Notes under the pieces: generated by a model
Told to the model about the DNA's origin: nothing
What the model saw: only the letters and a program-made list of their open reading frames with translations
Database searches by the model: none
NCBI RefSeq assembly: GCF_016745255.1
Contig: NZ_JADOEQ010000003.1
Coordinates: 124,001-188,000 of the forward strand
Direction: 5' to 3'
From: Enterococcus sp. BWR-S5
GTDB taxonomy: Bacteria > Bacillota > Bacilli > Lactobacillales > Enterococcaceae
Length of the DNA stretch: 64,000 nucleotides
Shown: positions 16,603 through 25,442 of the stretch, piece after piece
Layout: every line of letters begins with the position of its first letter
Position numbering within the stretch: position 1 is the stretch's first letter
Position numbers and translations under genes: made by a program

Positions 16603-17625
16603 ATGGATCATTTGACTGTAACCAAAAAGCATTTGATTAAAGAAGAGAACTTAAAGAAAATGAAAACGTTTCTTTATCAAAAGGAGATAGCGACTAAAGC
16701 TGAGCTTGCTGAGGCAGCGAATATAAGTGTTGTCACCTCCAATGCATTGGTAAAGGAGCTGGTAGAGTCTGGTGTTTTTCTTGAAGGAGCACAGGTGCAG
16801 CAGGAAATGGGACGGCCGGCGACGAATTACTATTTCAATTACAACCACCAACATTATTTACTCTTTTCTATCCAAGAAAAAAAGCAGCAGCTGCAAGTCA
16901 AAGTAAGAGTTGTTAATTTAAAAGGGATTGTTCGCTTGGAAAAAGAGGAAGATTTTAGCGCGGTTGACGTCAATCAATTAGTCGCTCTAAGTAAAGAGCT
17001 TTATGAAGAGGTTCCTTCCATCATGACAATTGGTATCTCTTTTCCCGGAAAAATGGCAGGTGATATCGTGACCTCCAGTTGGTACGACAGAATGAACGGC
17101 TGGAACTTTAAAAAGAGCATCAATGAGGAAGTTAATTTACCTGTGTACATTCAGAATGATGCCAATTTGGCTACAATAGGGTATTGTATCGATCAGGGGA
17201 TACCGAAAATGTACTTAGTTACAGGGATTTACTATCCTGAGAAGAGTATGCCGGGTGTTTCAATATTTGTGAACAACTACTTGCTTGTTGGAAATCAAGG
17301 GTTGGCAGGAGAAGCAAAGTATCTACCTATGTTTCTAAATCAAGAGGACACTCGAACTATCAGTTTTGAGCAATACTCTAAGAATTTAATTGATCTTATC
17401 ACACTTTATAACGGAGTTGCCGCACCGCACACGGTTGTCATCTTTAAATCCGGTTATGATTTTTCAGCAGTGGAGGTAAAGCAGCAGTTAGAAGAAACGG
17501 AAGGCTATGTACGTCAGCCCAATCGACCTGAAATAAAGGTAACAGACTCTTTTGATGAGAATGTCTTCAAAGGAATTCAGTGGTTGGCAATGAAGGAATC
17601 AATCTATTTTAATACATTCAGCTAA
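16603..17625 (+). CDS. ROK-family transcriptional regulator/sugar kinase-like protein
   Basis: 340 aa. The N-terminal winged helix-turn-helix (ATKAELAEAANISVVTSNALVKELVESG) is followed by a ROK ATPase-like fold (IGISFPGKMAGD, IQNDANLATIGYCI, GNQGLAGEAKYL). The usual zinc-cluster motif CxCGxxGC of ROK repressors and kinases is not seen, so kinase activity is doubtful. It probably senses a sugar. GGGCGGGAGGT precedes the ATG. A HAD phosphatase follows after 19 bases, probably the same operon. Confidence 0.8.
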   Translation: MDHLTVTKKHLIKEENLKKMKTFLYQKEIATKAELAEAANISVVTSNALVKELVESGVFLEGAQVQQEMGRPATNYYFNYNHQHYLLFSIQEKKQQLQVKVRVVNLKGIVRLEKEEDFSAVDVNQLVALSKELYEEVPSIMTIGISFPGKMAGDIVTSSWYDRMNGWNFKKSINEEVNLPVYIQNDANLATIGYCIDQGIPKMYLVTGIYYPEKSMPGVSIFVNNYLLVGNQGLAGEAKYLPMFLNQEDTRTISFEQYSKNLIDLITLYNGVAAPHTVVIFKSGYDFSAVEVKQQLEETEGYVRQPNRPEIKVTDSFDENVFKGIQWLAMKESIYFNTFS

Positions 17626-17644
17626 AAAGGCAGGAGGAAAACAA

Positions 17645-18451
17645 ATGATCAAATTAATTTTATCAGACATGGATGGAACCTTTCTTAATCGACAGGGTGA
17701 TTTTAATCGCGAGCTTTTCCAAGAAATGCAGCAGCTCTTGAAGGAAACGGGTGTCATCTTCGCACCATGTACAGGAAAGCAGTGTGAGCGAATTGAAGAG
17801 CTTTTTGGTGCTGAAACAGCAAAGGATTTTTGGATTCTCGGCGATAGTGCGACTCGTATCAAGCATAATCATGACTATGCCTATCAATCATTACTCCCCA
17901 ATGAACTGGGACTACGCATTATCAAGAAGCTTGAGTCAATCAGTCTGGAATACACCATTATTGCTTGTACGCCAACAGCCGCTTTTGTAAAGAAAAGTAT
18001 TACAGAGGATGAACTGAAAATAGTTAAAGGCTCCTATGCAAAGGTGATTCAGCTGGATGATTTCACTGAAATCGAAGAGGATTTTGTTAAAATTACGATT
18101 CATGATAAAAAATTACAATGCTTTAAAACAAGAGAGAAATTGGCTGAATTTTTTGATAAGGCCTATATTGTTGCTTCTGAAGCTGCTTGGATTGATATTT
18201 CTAACTTGAATGTGCATAAGGGAACGACAGTTGAAAAGCTTCAGGATATGCTGGGAATTACTTATGAAGAAACGATGGTTTTCGGAGACGGGCTAAACGA
18301 TGTTGAGCTGATGGAAAGAGGTGCTTTCAGTTTCGCCATGCGTGATGGATTTGAGGAGACGAAAGAGGCCGCAAATTATATTATTCGTACCAATGAGGAT
18401 GACAGTGTCATGAAAACGATTATGCAAATTTTGTCTTTACAGAAAAAATAA
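17645..18451 (+). CDS. Cof-type HAD hydrolase
   Basis: 268 aa, class IIB (Cof/YidA) HAD phosphatase. Motif I is LSDMDGTFLN (nucleophile and acid Asp), motif III is the Lys in NVHKGTTVEKL, and motif IV is FGDGLNDVELM. Such enzymes dephosphorylate sugar phosphates. Placement behind a ROK regulator suggests a carbohydrate link. GGCAGGAGGAAAAC gives a strong ribosome site. Confidence 0.9.
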   Translation: MIKLILSDMDGTFLNRQGDFNRELFQEMQQLLKETGVIFAPCTGKQCERIEELFGAETAKDFWILGDSATRIKHNHDYAYQSLLPNELGLRIIKKLESISLEYTIIACTPTAAFVKKSITEDELKIVKGSYAKVIQLDDFTEIEEDFVKITIHDKKLQCFKTREKLAEFFDKAYIVASEAAWIDISNLNVHKGTTVEKLQDMLGITYEETMVFGDGLNDVELMERGAFSFAMRDGFEETKEAANYIIRTNEDDSVMKTIMQILSLQKK

Positions 18452-18473
18452 TATCGGATACTATATTAAAAAA

Positions 18474-18508
18474 AGCAACTGGGACTTTTCAATGTTCCGG
18501 TTGTTTTT
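18474..18508 (+). terminator. Intrinsic terminator
   Basis: AGCAACTGGGAC pairs with GTTCCGGTTGTT (two G-U), followed by a T-run. Confidence 0.8.
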
Positions 18509-18541
18509 TACTAGAAAATAAGAAAGAATGAGGGGAAAAAA

Positions 18542-19147
18542 ATGGGGGAGTATTATCGTTTTCTATTTTTAGTTATTCTATTGATCTTGGTACCGGGACC
18601 TGATTATGTCATTGTAACGAAAAATGCGGTTGGATTCGGAAAGTCTGCAGGAATAAAAACGGTCTTTGGGATTGCCGCAGCACTTTTTTGTCACACAATC
18701 TTTGCTGTTGTTGGCTTATCGGCATTCGTTGCCAAATCAGCTGCATTATTTACAACAGTGAAATATCTAGGCGCAGTATATCTCTTATATCTTGGGGTTC
18801 GCTCTCTCTTTTCAAAAGGGACACAGCTCACAACAACTGCAGAAGCTGAAAAAAAGAACAGCTGGGTTCAAGGTTTTTTTACGAACATTCTAAATCCAAA
18901 GGTAGCGGTATTTTTTCTGACCTTTCTTCCGCAATTTGTTTCTTCTGATACGCCCAGTTGGAGAGAGTTCGCATTTTTGGGACTTACCTATGTGCTGTTG
19001 ACATTGGTTATTTACACCGGCTATGTATTGCTATTGGCGAAAATGAAGGGGATTTTGGAAAAGCCTATAGTCCAAAACATCATCAATAAGCTATCTGGTT
19101 TCGTACTTATTATTTTCGGAATCAAGCTTTTCTCAGAAAATAATTGA
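18542..19147 (+). CDS. LysE-family amino-acid exporter
   Basis: 201 aa, about six membrane segments. The family signature VPGPDYVIVTKNAVGFGKSAGIKTVFGIA is at the N-terminus, followed by GFFTNILNPKVAVFFLTFLPQF. LysE/RhtB proteins export amino acids or derivatives such as homoserine lactones. AATGAGGGGAAAAA precedes the ATG. It stands alone. Confidence 0.9.
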   Translation: MGEYYRFLFLVILLILVPGPDYVIVTKNAVGFGKSAGIKTVFGIAAALFCHTIFAVVGLSAFVAKSAALFTTVKYLGAVYLLYLGVRSLFSKGTQLTTTAEAEKKNSWVQGFFTNILNPKVAVFFLTFLPQFVSSDTPSWREFAFLGLTYVLLTLVIYTGYVLLLAKMKGILEKPIVQNIINKLSGFVLIIFGIKLFSENN

Positions 19148-19253
19148 GCAGGTAGTATAACGATTGCCCTGACATGCCTATGATTGCTCAAAATAACTGC
19201 TGGCTGTGTATCGATAAATGATATACTAAAGAAAAGAATGGAGTGGTCATAGG

Positions 19254-20120
19254 ATGGGAAAACAAGATTTTTATACTGAATTTGTTGAACAGTTTGCAGT
19301 AGTCGGGCAAAAGCGAAAAGATATAAAGGCTGCCTATATTATCGGCTCTCGAGCAAGGAAAAAGCATCCCGCAGACGAATGGTCTGATTTGGATATTTTG
19401 ATGTACTCAGATACGCCGGATTATTATTTAAAAAGCAATGAGTACCTGACTCAGTTTGGAGAAATATGGAGTTCCTTCACAACGAAAACTCTAGGTGGTG
19501 ATAGTGAGCGGCTCACACTTTTTGCAGGAGGCTATCAGGTCGATTTAGTCGTAAAGGATAGTAAGGAATATGAAGGCTATATTGCTTCCGGAGAAATTCC
19601 CTGGTTATTTAAAAGAGGCGCCAAACTGATTTTGGCTCATGACAAGCGGGCAGAGCAGTTACTCCCAACGCAAGAGGTACTGCCGGAGAAGCTCCCGTTG
19701 AATGAAGCAACACTGAATGAGGTTAACCAAATGTTTTGGTTTATGACTATGTATATTAGCAAGCAGCTTTTGCGCGAAGAAAACTGGTCGGCTAAAGCTA
19801 GAGATATGGACTATAAGAACATTCTTTTACAATTGATTGAATGGTACGAGCAATGCCTGCATGGAGCGGACTATGATACATGGCATGGGGGTCGTTTCCT
19901 AAAAAAATGGGCAGAACCTGATATTTACGCTGAGCTGTTTGATGTTTTTGGTCATTTTGAATTGGCTGACAGCTGGAAAGCCTTGGAACATTCAATCAAA
20001 TTATTTGTGCAATTGATTAATAGTGTCCAGACAATCGCAAATATTGACGTTGAGAACGGATTACAAGAGAATGTCATTCATTGGATTAAGAGTAAGAACA
20101 ATCACTTTCTTGCTGAATGA
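19254..20120 (+). CDS. ANT(6)-like aminoglycoside nucleotidyltransferase
   Basis: 288 aa, the length of AadE/AadK streptomycin 6-adenylyltransferases. The nucleotidyltransferase motif is present: IIGSRARKK followed by DEWSDLDILMY, with the two metal-binding Asp. A third acidic strand is in YQVDLVVKD. Chromosomal members of this family vary in whether they confer streptomycin resistance, so resistance is inferred, not shown. GGAGTGGTCATAGG precedes the start. Confidence 0.8.
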   Translation: MGKQDFYTEFVEQFAVVGQKRKDIKAAYIIGSRARKKHPADEWSDLDILMYSDTPDYYLKSNEYLTQFGEIWSSFTTKTLGGDSERLTLFAGGYQVDLVVKDSKEYEGYIASGEIPWLFKRGAKLILAHDKRAEQLLPTQEVLPEKLPLNEATLNEVNQMFWFMTMYISKQLLREENWSAKARDMDYKNILLQLIEWYEQCLHGADYDTWHGGRFLKKWAEPDIYAELFDVFGHFELADSWKALEHSIKLFVQLINSVQTIANIDVENGLQENVIHWIKSKNNHFLAE

Positions 20121-20170
20121 TTTTTACTTTAAATAGAGAAGTGACAGAATAGCAAAACAGTAATAGTAAA

Positions 20171-20208
20171 AAACCGCTCTGCTGATCGTACATTCAGCAG
20201 AGCGGTTT
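20171..20208. terminator. Strong bidirectional terminator
   Basis: A perfect 15-bp stem, AAACCGCTCTGCTGA/TCAGCAGAGCGGTTT, with an eight-base loop. It lies between convergent genes. Confidence 0.9.
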
Positions 20209-20210
20209 CA

Positions 20211-20531
20211 TCAAATCATTTTCCGTTTTCTAACAGAAAATCTATATACTGCAAAGCTTGCCATCAAGGAAATTAACAAGAACCAGATAGTGTCATATAA
20301 TTCTAGTGGAAGGATTTTTCCGCCAAAGTAGAAAGCAGCAAATGTGGCTATCGCAAAAACTAACGCAATTATTCTTCTTCGAACGTTTTTCTTCGAGTAA
20401 TTCGACGTAATAGAGTCATCAGAGGGAACATAGGCAGAAAGATTAGGATCTCGGCTTAGCATTTTGTTATCTCGATCGATATCATTTTTTCCAACAGACC
20501 AGCGCTTATCACCCATACTCATTTTGTTCAT
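20211..20531 (-). CDS. Small membrane protein of unknown function
   Basis: 106 aa. A hydrophilic N-terminal half is followed by two membrane segments (IIALVFAIATFAAFYFGGKI and TIWFLLISLMASFAVYRF) and a basic tail RKRKMI. No family recognised. CAGGAGATG places a ribosome site by the start. It overlaps no other gene and ends at the shared terminator. Confidence 0.65.
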   Translation of the reverse strand: MNKMSMGDKRWSVGKNDIDRDNKMLSRDPNLSAYVPSDDSITSNYSKKNVRRRIIALVFAIATFAAFYFGGKILPLELYDTIWFLLISLMASFAVYRFSVRKRKMI

Positions 20532-20694
20532 CTCCTGTCTGAATCTTATACTATTATATCATATATCCTTTTATTCAGTATCAGAGCGGTTCGTTTATAG
20601 GCTTGCCATGTCAAATAAAAAAGTAGAGAAAAAGCATATTTTTGCTAAATACATCAAGTGTTTTTGGTATAATTTGCTGAGAGAGGTGAGTGAA

Positions 20695-21111
20695 GTGGAA
20701 ACGTTCCAGAAAAGAGGGTATGTTGTTAGAGAAACAGGACCAGTATACTATACAAAGAATATGGAGCGGACCATTCAATGGTTTGAAACTGTTCTCGGCT
20801 GGTATAGTGAAGTGGATGAAAGGAACTCAAACGGAGATGGGCTATACGGCTGTGTTTACGATACACCACCGGTCTTCGAGAATCTACATTTGGCTCCATT
20901 TACCGGTATTCATTTGTTCTATGGAGAGCCTAAGCAAGGCATGGTCGCTTTCTTAAAGGTTTCTGGAATTGAACAGCTACATAGCTTTGTGAAGAAAGCT
21001 GGCTGGTCAGATATTTCTCCGGTCAAGATAGAGCCTTGGGGTGGAAAGACCTGTTCGATTCAGACGATTGATGATTGTGAGCTGCGTTTTTTTGAAATAG
21101 AGCTGAAATAG
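20695..21111 (+). CDS. Glyoxalase/VOC-fold protein
   Basis: About 138 aa with the vicinal-oxygen-chelate layout: GPVYYTKNMERTIQWFETVLGWYSEVDERN..., then GMVAFLKVSGIEQLHSFVKKAGWSDISPV and GGKTCSIQTIDDCELRFFEIEL. VOC proteins include glyoxalases, dioxygenases and drug-binding resistance proteins; no specific activity is clear. GTG 20695 follows GAGAGGTGAGTGAA. A TATAAT at 20668-20673 is a likely -10. Confidence 0.75.
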   Translation: METFQKRGYVVRETGPVYYTKNMERTIQWFETVLGWYSEVDERNSNGDGLYGCVYDTPPVFENLHLAPFTGIHLFYGEPKQGMVAFLKVSGIEQLHSFVKKAGWSDISPVKIEPWGGKTCSIQTIDDCELRFFEIELK

Positions 21112-21138
21112 ATTGATGAAAGCTGGTGTTGGAAAAGG

Positions 21139-21672
21139 ATGGATAAGCAATTTAGGATTTCCTATGAGTTGACAGTAGATGATAATTTAATTTATCAAGA
21201 AAAGGTCTTTTTAAGTAATAAAAATCCAAGTATCATAGATAGTATTCGACGATGGACTAGGTTTTCTTTTTTATTAATCGTTGTATTGTATCCGTTGTTT
21301 ACGTTTATGGTAACAAATTCTGTCAAGATTACTGCAATCATTACGGTGGCTGCGTTGGCACTGTTTGGGTTACTCTGGATGAATGCCACAAAGCTGTATT
21401 GGAAAAGGTATCGATTGAAGGCAAAAAAAGATATGATTAAGCTGTTTTTTGAAAATGATGTTGAAAAGAAAGTACCAATAGAAGCAGCATTTTCAGAAGA
21501 GGAACTAACAATCATCTCAGAAGATCGGACAAAAACAATTAGGAAATCAGATATTAATCTGACGGAAATTACAGATGAGTATATCTTTTTCTATACAAGT
21601 AAATATGATGGTTCGATTATTCCGTTGAAGCAGCTTGTGAACGAGCAGCAAGTGATTGACTGGTTTTCTTGA
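21139..21672 (+). CDS. YcxB-like membrane protein
   Basis: 177 aa. The short N-terminal strand region (FRISYELTVDDNLIYQEKVFL) is followed by two membrane segments (FSFLLIVVLYPLFTFMV, ITAIITVAALALFGLLWM). A C-terminal cytoplasmic domain (FSEEELTIISEDRTKTIRKSDI...) follows the pattern of YcxB-like proteins. The function is unknown. It starts 27 bases after the VOC gene and is probably co-transcribed. Confidence 0.7.
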   Translation: MDKQFRISYELTVDDNLIYQEKVFLSNKNPSIIDSIRRWTRFSFLLIVVLYPLFTFMVTNSVKITAIITVAALALFGLLWMNATKLYWKRYRLKAKKDMIKLFFENDVEKKVPIEAAFSEEELTIISEDRTKTIRKSDINLTEITDEYIFFYTSKYDGSIIPLKQLVNEQQVIDWFS

Positions 21673-21738
21673 AGGGAAAGAAAGTAGCAAATAGTCAATA
21701 AAATCGGGAAAAATGAAGGATTCGGGAGGAGTTTTACT

Positions 21739-22293
21739 ATGTTAACAATTCGGCAAGCTACAGAAAAGGATATCGAGGCAATACTCGCTATTTATACACC
21801 TTATGTATTGAAGACACCCATTACGTTTGAGTACAGTGTTCCTTCGCTGGAAGAGTTTAAGCAAAGGGTGTTAGACACCTTACCTAATTACCCCTATCTT
21901 GTTGCAGAGGATGAGAAGCAGGGAATTGTTGGTTATGCTTATGCACATAACTATAAACCAAGAAAAGCTTATGACTGGACGGTGGAAGTGACTGTTTATG
22001 TAGCGGAAGCTGCTCAAGGGATGGGTGCTGGAAAGCTATTGTATCAAGCACTTGAGAAAGAGCTTGCTGCACAGCAAGTGGTGAATCTGACTGCATGCAT
22101 CACCGGTCAAAATGAAGGTAGCATTCGATTCCACGAGGCGTTGGGGTACAAATATGTTGGCGTTTTTGAAAAAGTCGGTTATAAGTTTGACACATGGTAC
22201 GATGTCGTTTGGATGCAAAAAAAATTGAAGTCTAAAGAACACCGGGAATTTATTCCTTATTCTGAACTGAAGGACATTGAATACAATGATTAG
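21739..22293 (+). CDS. Phosphinothricin-acetyltransferase-like GNAT
   Basis: 184 aa. The PAT/YwnH subfamily signature is good: IRQATEKDIEAILAIYTPYVLKTPITFEY, DWTVEVTVYVAEAAQGMGAGKLLYQAL, ITGQNEGSIRFHEALGYKYVGVFEKVGYKFDTWYDVVWM. Relatives acetylate methionine sulfone or sulfoximine-like compounds. GGGAGGAGTTTTACT precedes the ATG. The 3' end overlaps the next GNAT, so the two are translationally coupled. Confidence 0.85.
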   Translation: MLTIRQATEKDIEAILAIYTPYVLKTPITFEYSVPSLEEFKQRVLDTLPNYPYLVAEDEKQGIVGYAYAHNYKPRKAYDWTVEVTVYVAEAAQGMGAGKLLYQALEKELAAQQVVNLTACITGQNEGSIRFHEALGYKYVGVFEKVGYKFDTWYDVVWMQKKLKSKEHREFIPYSELKDIEYND

Positions 22294-22765
22294 AAAGGCT
22301 TTGCCAAGAGAAGCGAATCTACTTACCATACTGACGAAACGCTCAAAACAGCACTGGGGCTATCCGGAGAATTACATGGATGCCTGGGCAGAGGACCTGA
22401 CGATACATGAACAGTATATTGAAATGAATACGGTATTTGTGTTCGAGGATGAAGGGGAAATTCTTGGTTATGTATCATTTATTCAAGAAAACAAGGACCT
22501 GGAAATTGGGTCACATCGTTTTGTGGTCAGTGGTTCTTTAGACAATTTATTTATAGAGCCTGACTACATTGGACAGGGGCTTGGTCAGCAGTTAGTGGAA
22601 TTTTTAATTGCTTGGTGTGTAAGGGAACATGCCACATCATTCTATCTAGTTGCTGATCCACATGCAAAAGGTTTTTATGAAAAGCTGGGCTTTTTGTTGG
22701 TTGGGGAACAGGAAACTCAGATTCCCAATCGTTCTTTACCAATATTTCTTTTTAAAGGTGAATAA
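22286..22765 (+). CDS. GNAT-family N-acetyltransferase
   Basis: About 159 aa. The acetyl-CoA segment is EPDYIGQGLGQQLVEFLIAWC, followed by SFYLVADPHAKGFYEKLGFLLVGEQETQIPNRSLPIFLFK, a GNAT subgroup often annotated as putative acetyltransferase. The ATG at 22286 overlaps the stop of the previous gene (ATGATTAG), implying coupling. The substrate is unknown. Confidence 0.8.
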   Translation: MIRKALPREANLLTILTKRSKQHWGYPENYMDAWAEDLTIHEQYIEMNTVFVFEDEGEILGYVSFIQENKDLEIGSHRFVVSGSLDNLFIEPDYIGQGLGQQLVEFLIAWCVREHATSFYLVADPHAKGFYEKLGFLLVGEQETQIPNRSLPIFLFKGE

Positions 22766-22805
22766 AAAGAAGTAAGTGTGTCTTTGGGGATAAGAATTGA
22801 TATAG

Positions 22806-22837
22806 AAGCTGAGTGCAGAGATGTACTCAGCTTTTTT
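22806..22837 (+). terminator. Intrinsic terminator
   Basis: AAGCTGAGT/ACTCAGCTT stem with a ten-base loop and a T-tract, ending the GNAT pair. Confidence 0.9.
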
Positions 22838-22934
22838 GTAAAAATTAAGTTTTAAGTATGTGTATCGTATTGATAAATGTTAAGTTAACTATAATTATGT
22901 TATGTAAACTAAAAAAGAAATTAAACTTATTTTT

Positions 22935-22948
22935 GTTGCATTTGCAAC
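22935..22948 (+). promoter_or_regulatory. Candidate MarR operator
   Basis: GTTGCATTTGCAAC, a perfect 6-2-6 palindrome 52 bases before the MarR gene. It probably overlaps the promoter and would mediate autoregulation. Confidence 0.45.
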
Positions 22949-22999
22949 TAAATTGTTTTAAGATGAATAATAGAGAATAGACGAGAGGAGAAATAGACG

Positions 23000-23452
23000 A
23001 TGGTAGATATTCTTAGAGATATTGGTATCATTAATCGAGCATTGGATTCTATCGCCAACATCGAGTTCAAGGACCTTGCGCTTACACGAGGGCAGTATCT
23101 CTATTTAGTTAGAATCTTTGAAAATCCCGGTATTATTCAAGATAAACTGGCTGAGACAATCAAAGTGGATCGCACAACAGCTGCCAGGGCAATAAAAAAA
23201 CTGGAGAGCAATGGCTTTATTGAAAAGAAAATGGACAAAGAGAACAAGAAAAATAAACGACTCTTTTCAACAAAAAAAGGAGAGCAGGCAGCAGCTTATA
23301 TCATCAAAGAGAATATTTACTCCAATGGTCGAGCGCTGGAAGGCTTCAGTTTGGAGGAAGCAGAAGTACTTTCGCAGCTGCTTCAAAGAGTGAGAAGCAA
23401 TGTTGAAGGTGACTGGGAATATGTCAAAAAGGGAAATAGTCGTTCATATTAG
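23000..23452 (+). CDS. MarR-family transcriptional regulator
   Basis: 150 aa. The winged-helix core is plain: LTRGQYLYLVRIFENPGIIQDKLAETIKVDRTTAARAIKKLESNGFIEKKMDKENKKNKRLFSTKKG. It begins a run of genes that continues with two GNATs, an ANT(6)-like enzyme and another GNAT, so it may regulate them. ACGAGAGGAG precedes the start. The ligand is unknown. Confidence 0.9.
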   Translation: MVDILRDIGIINRALDSIANIEFKDLALTRGQYLYLVRIFENPGIIQDKLAETIKVDRTTAARAIKKLESNGFIEKKMDKENKKNKRLFSTKKGEQAAAYIIKENIYSNGRALEGFSLEEAEVLSQLLQRVRSNVEGDWEYVKKGNSRSY

Positions 23453-23469
23453 CAAAAGGAGGAAATGGA

Positions 23470-24006
23470 ATGAAAGTATTTATTAGAGAATGTACCATTG
23501 ATGATTTAGAGACGCTTCAAAAAATCAGTATAGAGACCTTTACAGATACGTTTGCCGCTCAGAATACACAGGAGAATCTTACTGCATATCTGGAAAAGGC
23601 GTATACGTTGGAAAAATTAACAGAGGAAATGCAACAGCTGGAAAGCTTCTTCTTCTTTATCTACATGGAGGAAGAGCTGGCGGGGTATCTAAAGCTTAAT
23701 ATCAATGCTGCACAGACAGAACATCCTATAGAAGAGGGACTAGAGGTCGAACGTATTTATATTCGTAGCAATTTTAAACGAAAGGGCTTAGGAAATCGAC
23801 TACTTGAAAAGGCTATCGCACTAGCAAAGGAAAAAAAGAAAAAGAATATTTGGTTGGGTGTTTGGGAAGAGAATCTTGCTGCTCGCAAATTTTATCAAAA
23901 AATGGGGTTTGTTCAATCCGGTCAGCATTCCTTTTTTATGGGAGAGGACGAACAAATAGATTTGATTATGGTGAAATCTTTGGCTGAGGCGCAGACTGAA
24001 GTATAA
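23470..24006 (+). CDS. GNAT acetyltransferase, polyamine-type (PaiA-like)
   Basis: 178 aa. It resembles PaiA-like spermidine/polyamine GNATs: FIRECTIDDLETLQKISIETFTDTFAAQN, YIRSNFKRKGLGNRLLEKAIALAKEKKKKNIWLGVWEENLAARKFYQKMGF. It starts 17 bases after the MarR gene, so probably in its operon. The polyamine substrate is inferred from similarity only. Confidence 0.8.
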   Translation: MKVFIRECTIDDLETLQKISIETFTDTFAAQNTQENLTAYLEKAYTLEKLTEEMQQLESFFFFIYMEEELAGYLKLNINAAQTEHPIEEGLEVERIYIRSNFKRKGLGNRLLEKAIALAKEKKKKNIWLGVWEENLAARKFYQKMGFVQSGQHSFFMGEDEQIDLIMVKSLAEAQTEV

Positions 24007-24048
24007 ACACATAATAAGTCGTGCATTATCTGATTAAGGGGGAAGAGC

Positions 24049-24483
24049 GTGGAACGCATTAAATATGAAAGCAATTCAATAATTTATCAAGAGTCATTGA
24101 TGCTTCGTAACCGAATATTACGTTTGCCTCTTGGGAAAGATATCTTTGCAGAGGACCTTTCAATTGAACGGCAAAACAAATTTTACGGTATTTTAGTTGA
24201 TAAGCAGCTGATCGCAACAATTAGCGCGTATGACGAGGCGCCCTCTATTGCACATGTGACTGCTTTTGCAGTTGAGGAAGCTTATCAGAAAATGGGGTAT
24301 GGCCGTTTGTTGTTGGATTTTTTAGTGACTGACTTGGCAGAGAGCGGGTTCAAAAGAGTAAATGTTGATGCACGAGCTACAGCCAAAGTTTTCTATGAAA
24401 AATGCGGATTTATTGTGGTTGATGGTCCTATCCGTAATGAGCACCTTGAAATTGACGATTACAAGATGAGCATCTTACTATAG
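24049..24483 (+). CDS. GNAT-family N-acetyltransferase
   Basis: 144 aa, starting at GTG after AAGGGGGAAGAGC. The ElaA/YjcF-like layout includes YESNSIIYQESLMLRNRILRLPLG at the N-terminus, AVEEAYQKMGYGRLLLDFL as the acetyl-CoA site, and VDARATAKVFYEKCGF. The substrate is unknown. It lies 42 bases after the previous GNAT. Confidence 0.8.
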   Translation: MERIKYESNSIIYQESLMLRNRILRLPLGKDIFAEDLSIERQNKFYGILVDKQLIATISAYDEAPSIAHVTAFAVEEAYQKMGYGRLLLDFLVTDLAESGFKRVNVDARATAKVFYEKCGFIVVDGPIRNEHLEIDDYKMSILL

Positions 24484-24542
24484 GTAGACGAAATTTATAG
24501 AAGAATGTATTAGAAAATATCTTAAAATAAGGAGAGGTCTTT

Positions 24543-25412
24543 TTGCAAGATAAAACGATGCAGCAGCTGCTTGATTTTTTTGAGAGCAATAATGATTTAC
24601 TTGTTTTTGGAATGAATGGTTCAAAAACCAATGCAGCTATTCCGGATGATTGCTTCAAGGATTATGATGTAGTCTTTTTTACTGAAGAGGTTTCAAAGTA
24701 CAAGGAAAATCAGGACTTTTTAGCTCAATTTGGTGAGGTTCTTCTTTATACAGAACCGGAGCTTGATGCAGTAACACCGCTGTTTCCTAATGGAGATGGC
24801 TACATTTATCTGGTGCAATATACGAATGGCGTCCGGATTGATTGCCAGTTCCGTTCCTTGGCGTCTTTAGCTGCTTATCTCGAAGAAGACAGCTTGACCT
24901 TGATTATTGGAGACAAAGAAGGACTGGTGGAAACTAAACCGATGCCTGATGATTCTGATTACTGGTTGAAGCAGCCAACACAGCTCAGCTATGAGCAGTC
25001 AATTAAAGAGTTTTGGTGGGAATTCAATAATACGTTAAAGGCGACAATCAGAGGGGAGCTATTGTTGGCACAGTTCTATTTAAATCTTACAAGAGCAGAG
25101 CTGATTCAACTAATGACATGGACAGTTGCTTGTGATAATGGGTATGAAATGAATTATGGAAAGCAGCATACACGAGTTTTAGACTATTTATGTGATTTGG
25201 AAAGAGAGCAGCTGCTTCAAACCTTTGATACAGGTTCGCAGGAAAAAATTTTTTCTGCTCTTAAGCAGATGAAGAGACTAGAGGAGAAGTATATGCCTCT
25301 CCTTGGTCGAGCCGGTGGGTTTCAGTTTGAACAGCTGACTGCTCTTAATGAGGTGCCGACAAAATACTTGAAAAGTAAAAATCAAGCAAAGCTGGCTGCT
25401 TATTTTGAGTGA
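24543..25412 (+). CDS. AadK-like aminoglycoside 6-adenylyltransferase
   Basis: 289 aa, starting at TTG after AAGGAGAGG. It matches the AadK/AadE family: GMNGSKTNAAIPDDCFKDYDVVFF (nucleotidyltransferase site), DAVTPLFPNGDGYIYLVQYTNGVRIDCQF, and KEFWWEFNNTLKATIRGELLLAQFYLN. It is more like B. subtilis AadK than the copy at 19254, so the two are not a recent duplication. Streptomycin modification is a family-based inference. Confidence 0.85.
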   Translation: MQDKTMQQLLDFFESNNDLLVFGMNGSKTNAAIPDDCFKDYDVVFFTEEVSKYKENQDFLAQFGEVLLYTEPELDAVTPLFPNGDGYIYLVQYTNGVRIDCQFRSLASLAAYLEEDSLTLIIGDKEGLVETKPMPDDSDYWLKQPTQLSYEQSIKEFWWEFNNTLKATIRGELLLAQFYLNLTRAELIQLMTWTVACDNGYEMNYGKQHTRVLDYLCDLEREQLLQTFDTGSQEKIFSALKQMKRLEEKYMPLLGRAGGFQFEQLTALNEVPTKYLKSKNQAKLAAYFE

Positions 25413-25442
25413 TAGAGGAAAAGCATGAGTGGGAGGAAAAGA

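Noticed and set aside
24543-25412. Recent duplication of the ANT(6)-like gene at 19254
   Set aside because: The two proteins share only family-level motifs, so they are distant paralogs.
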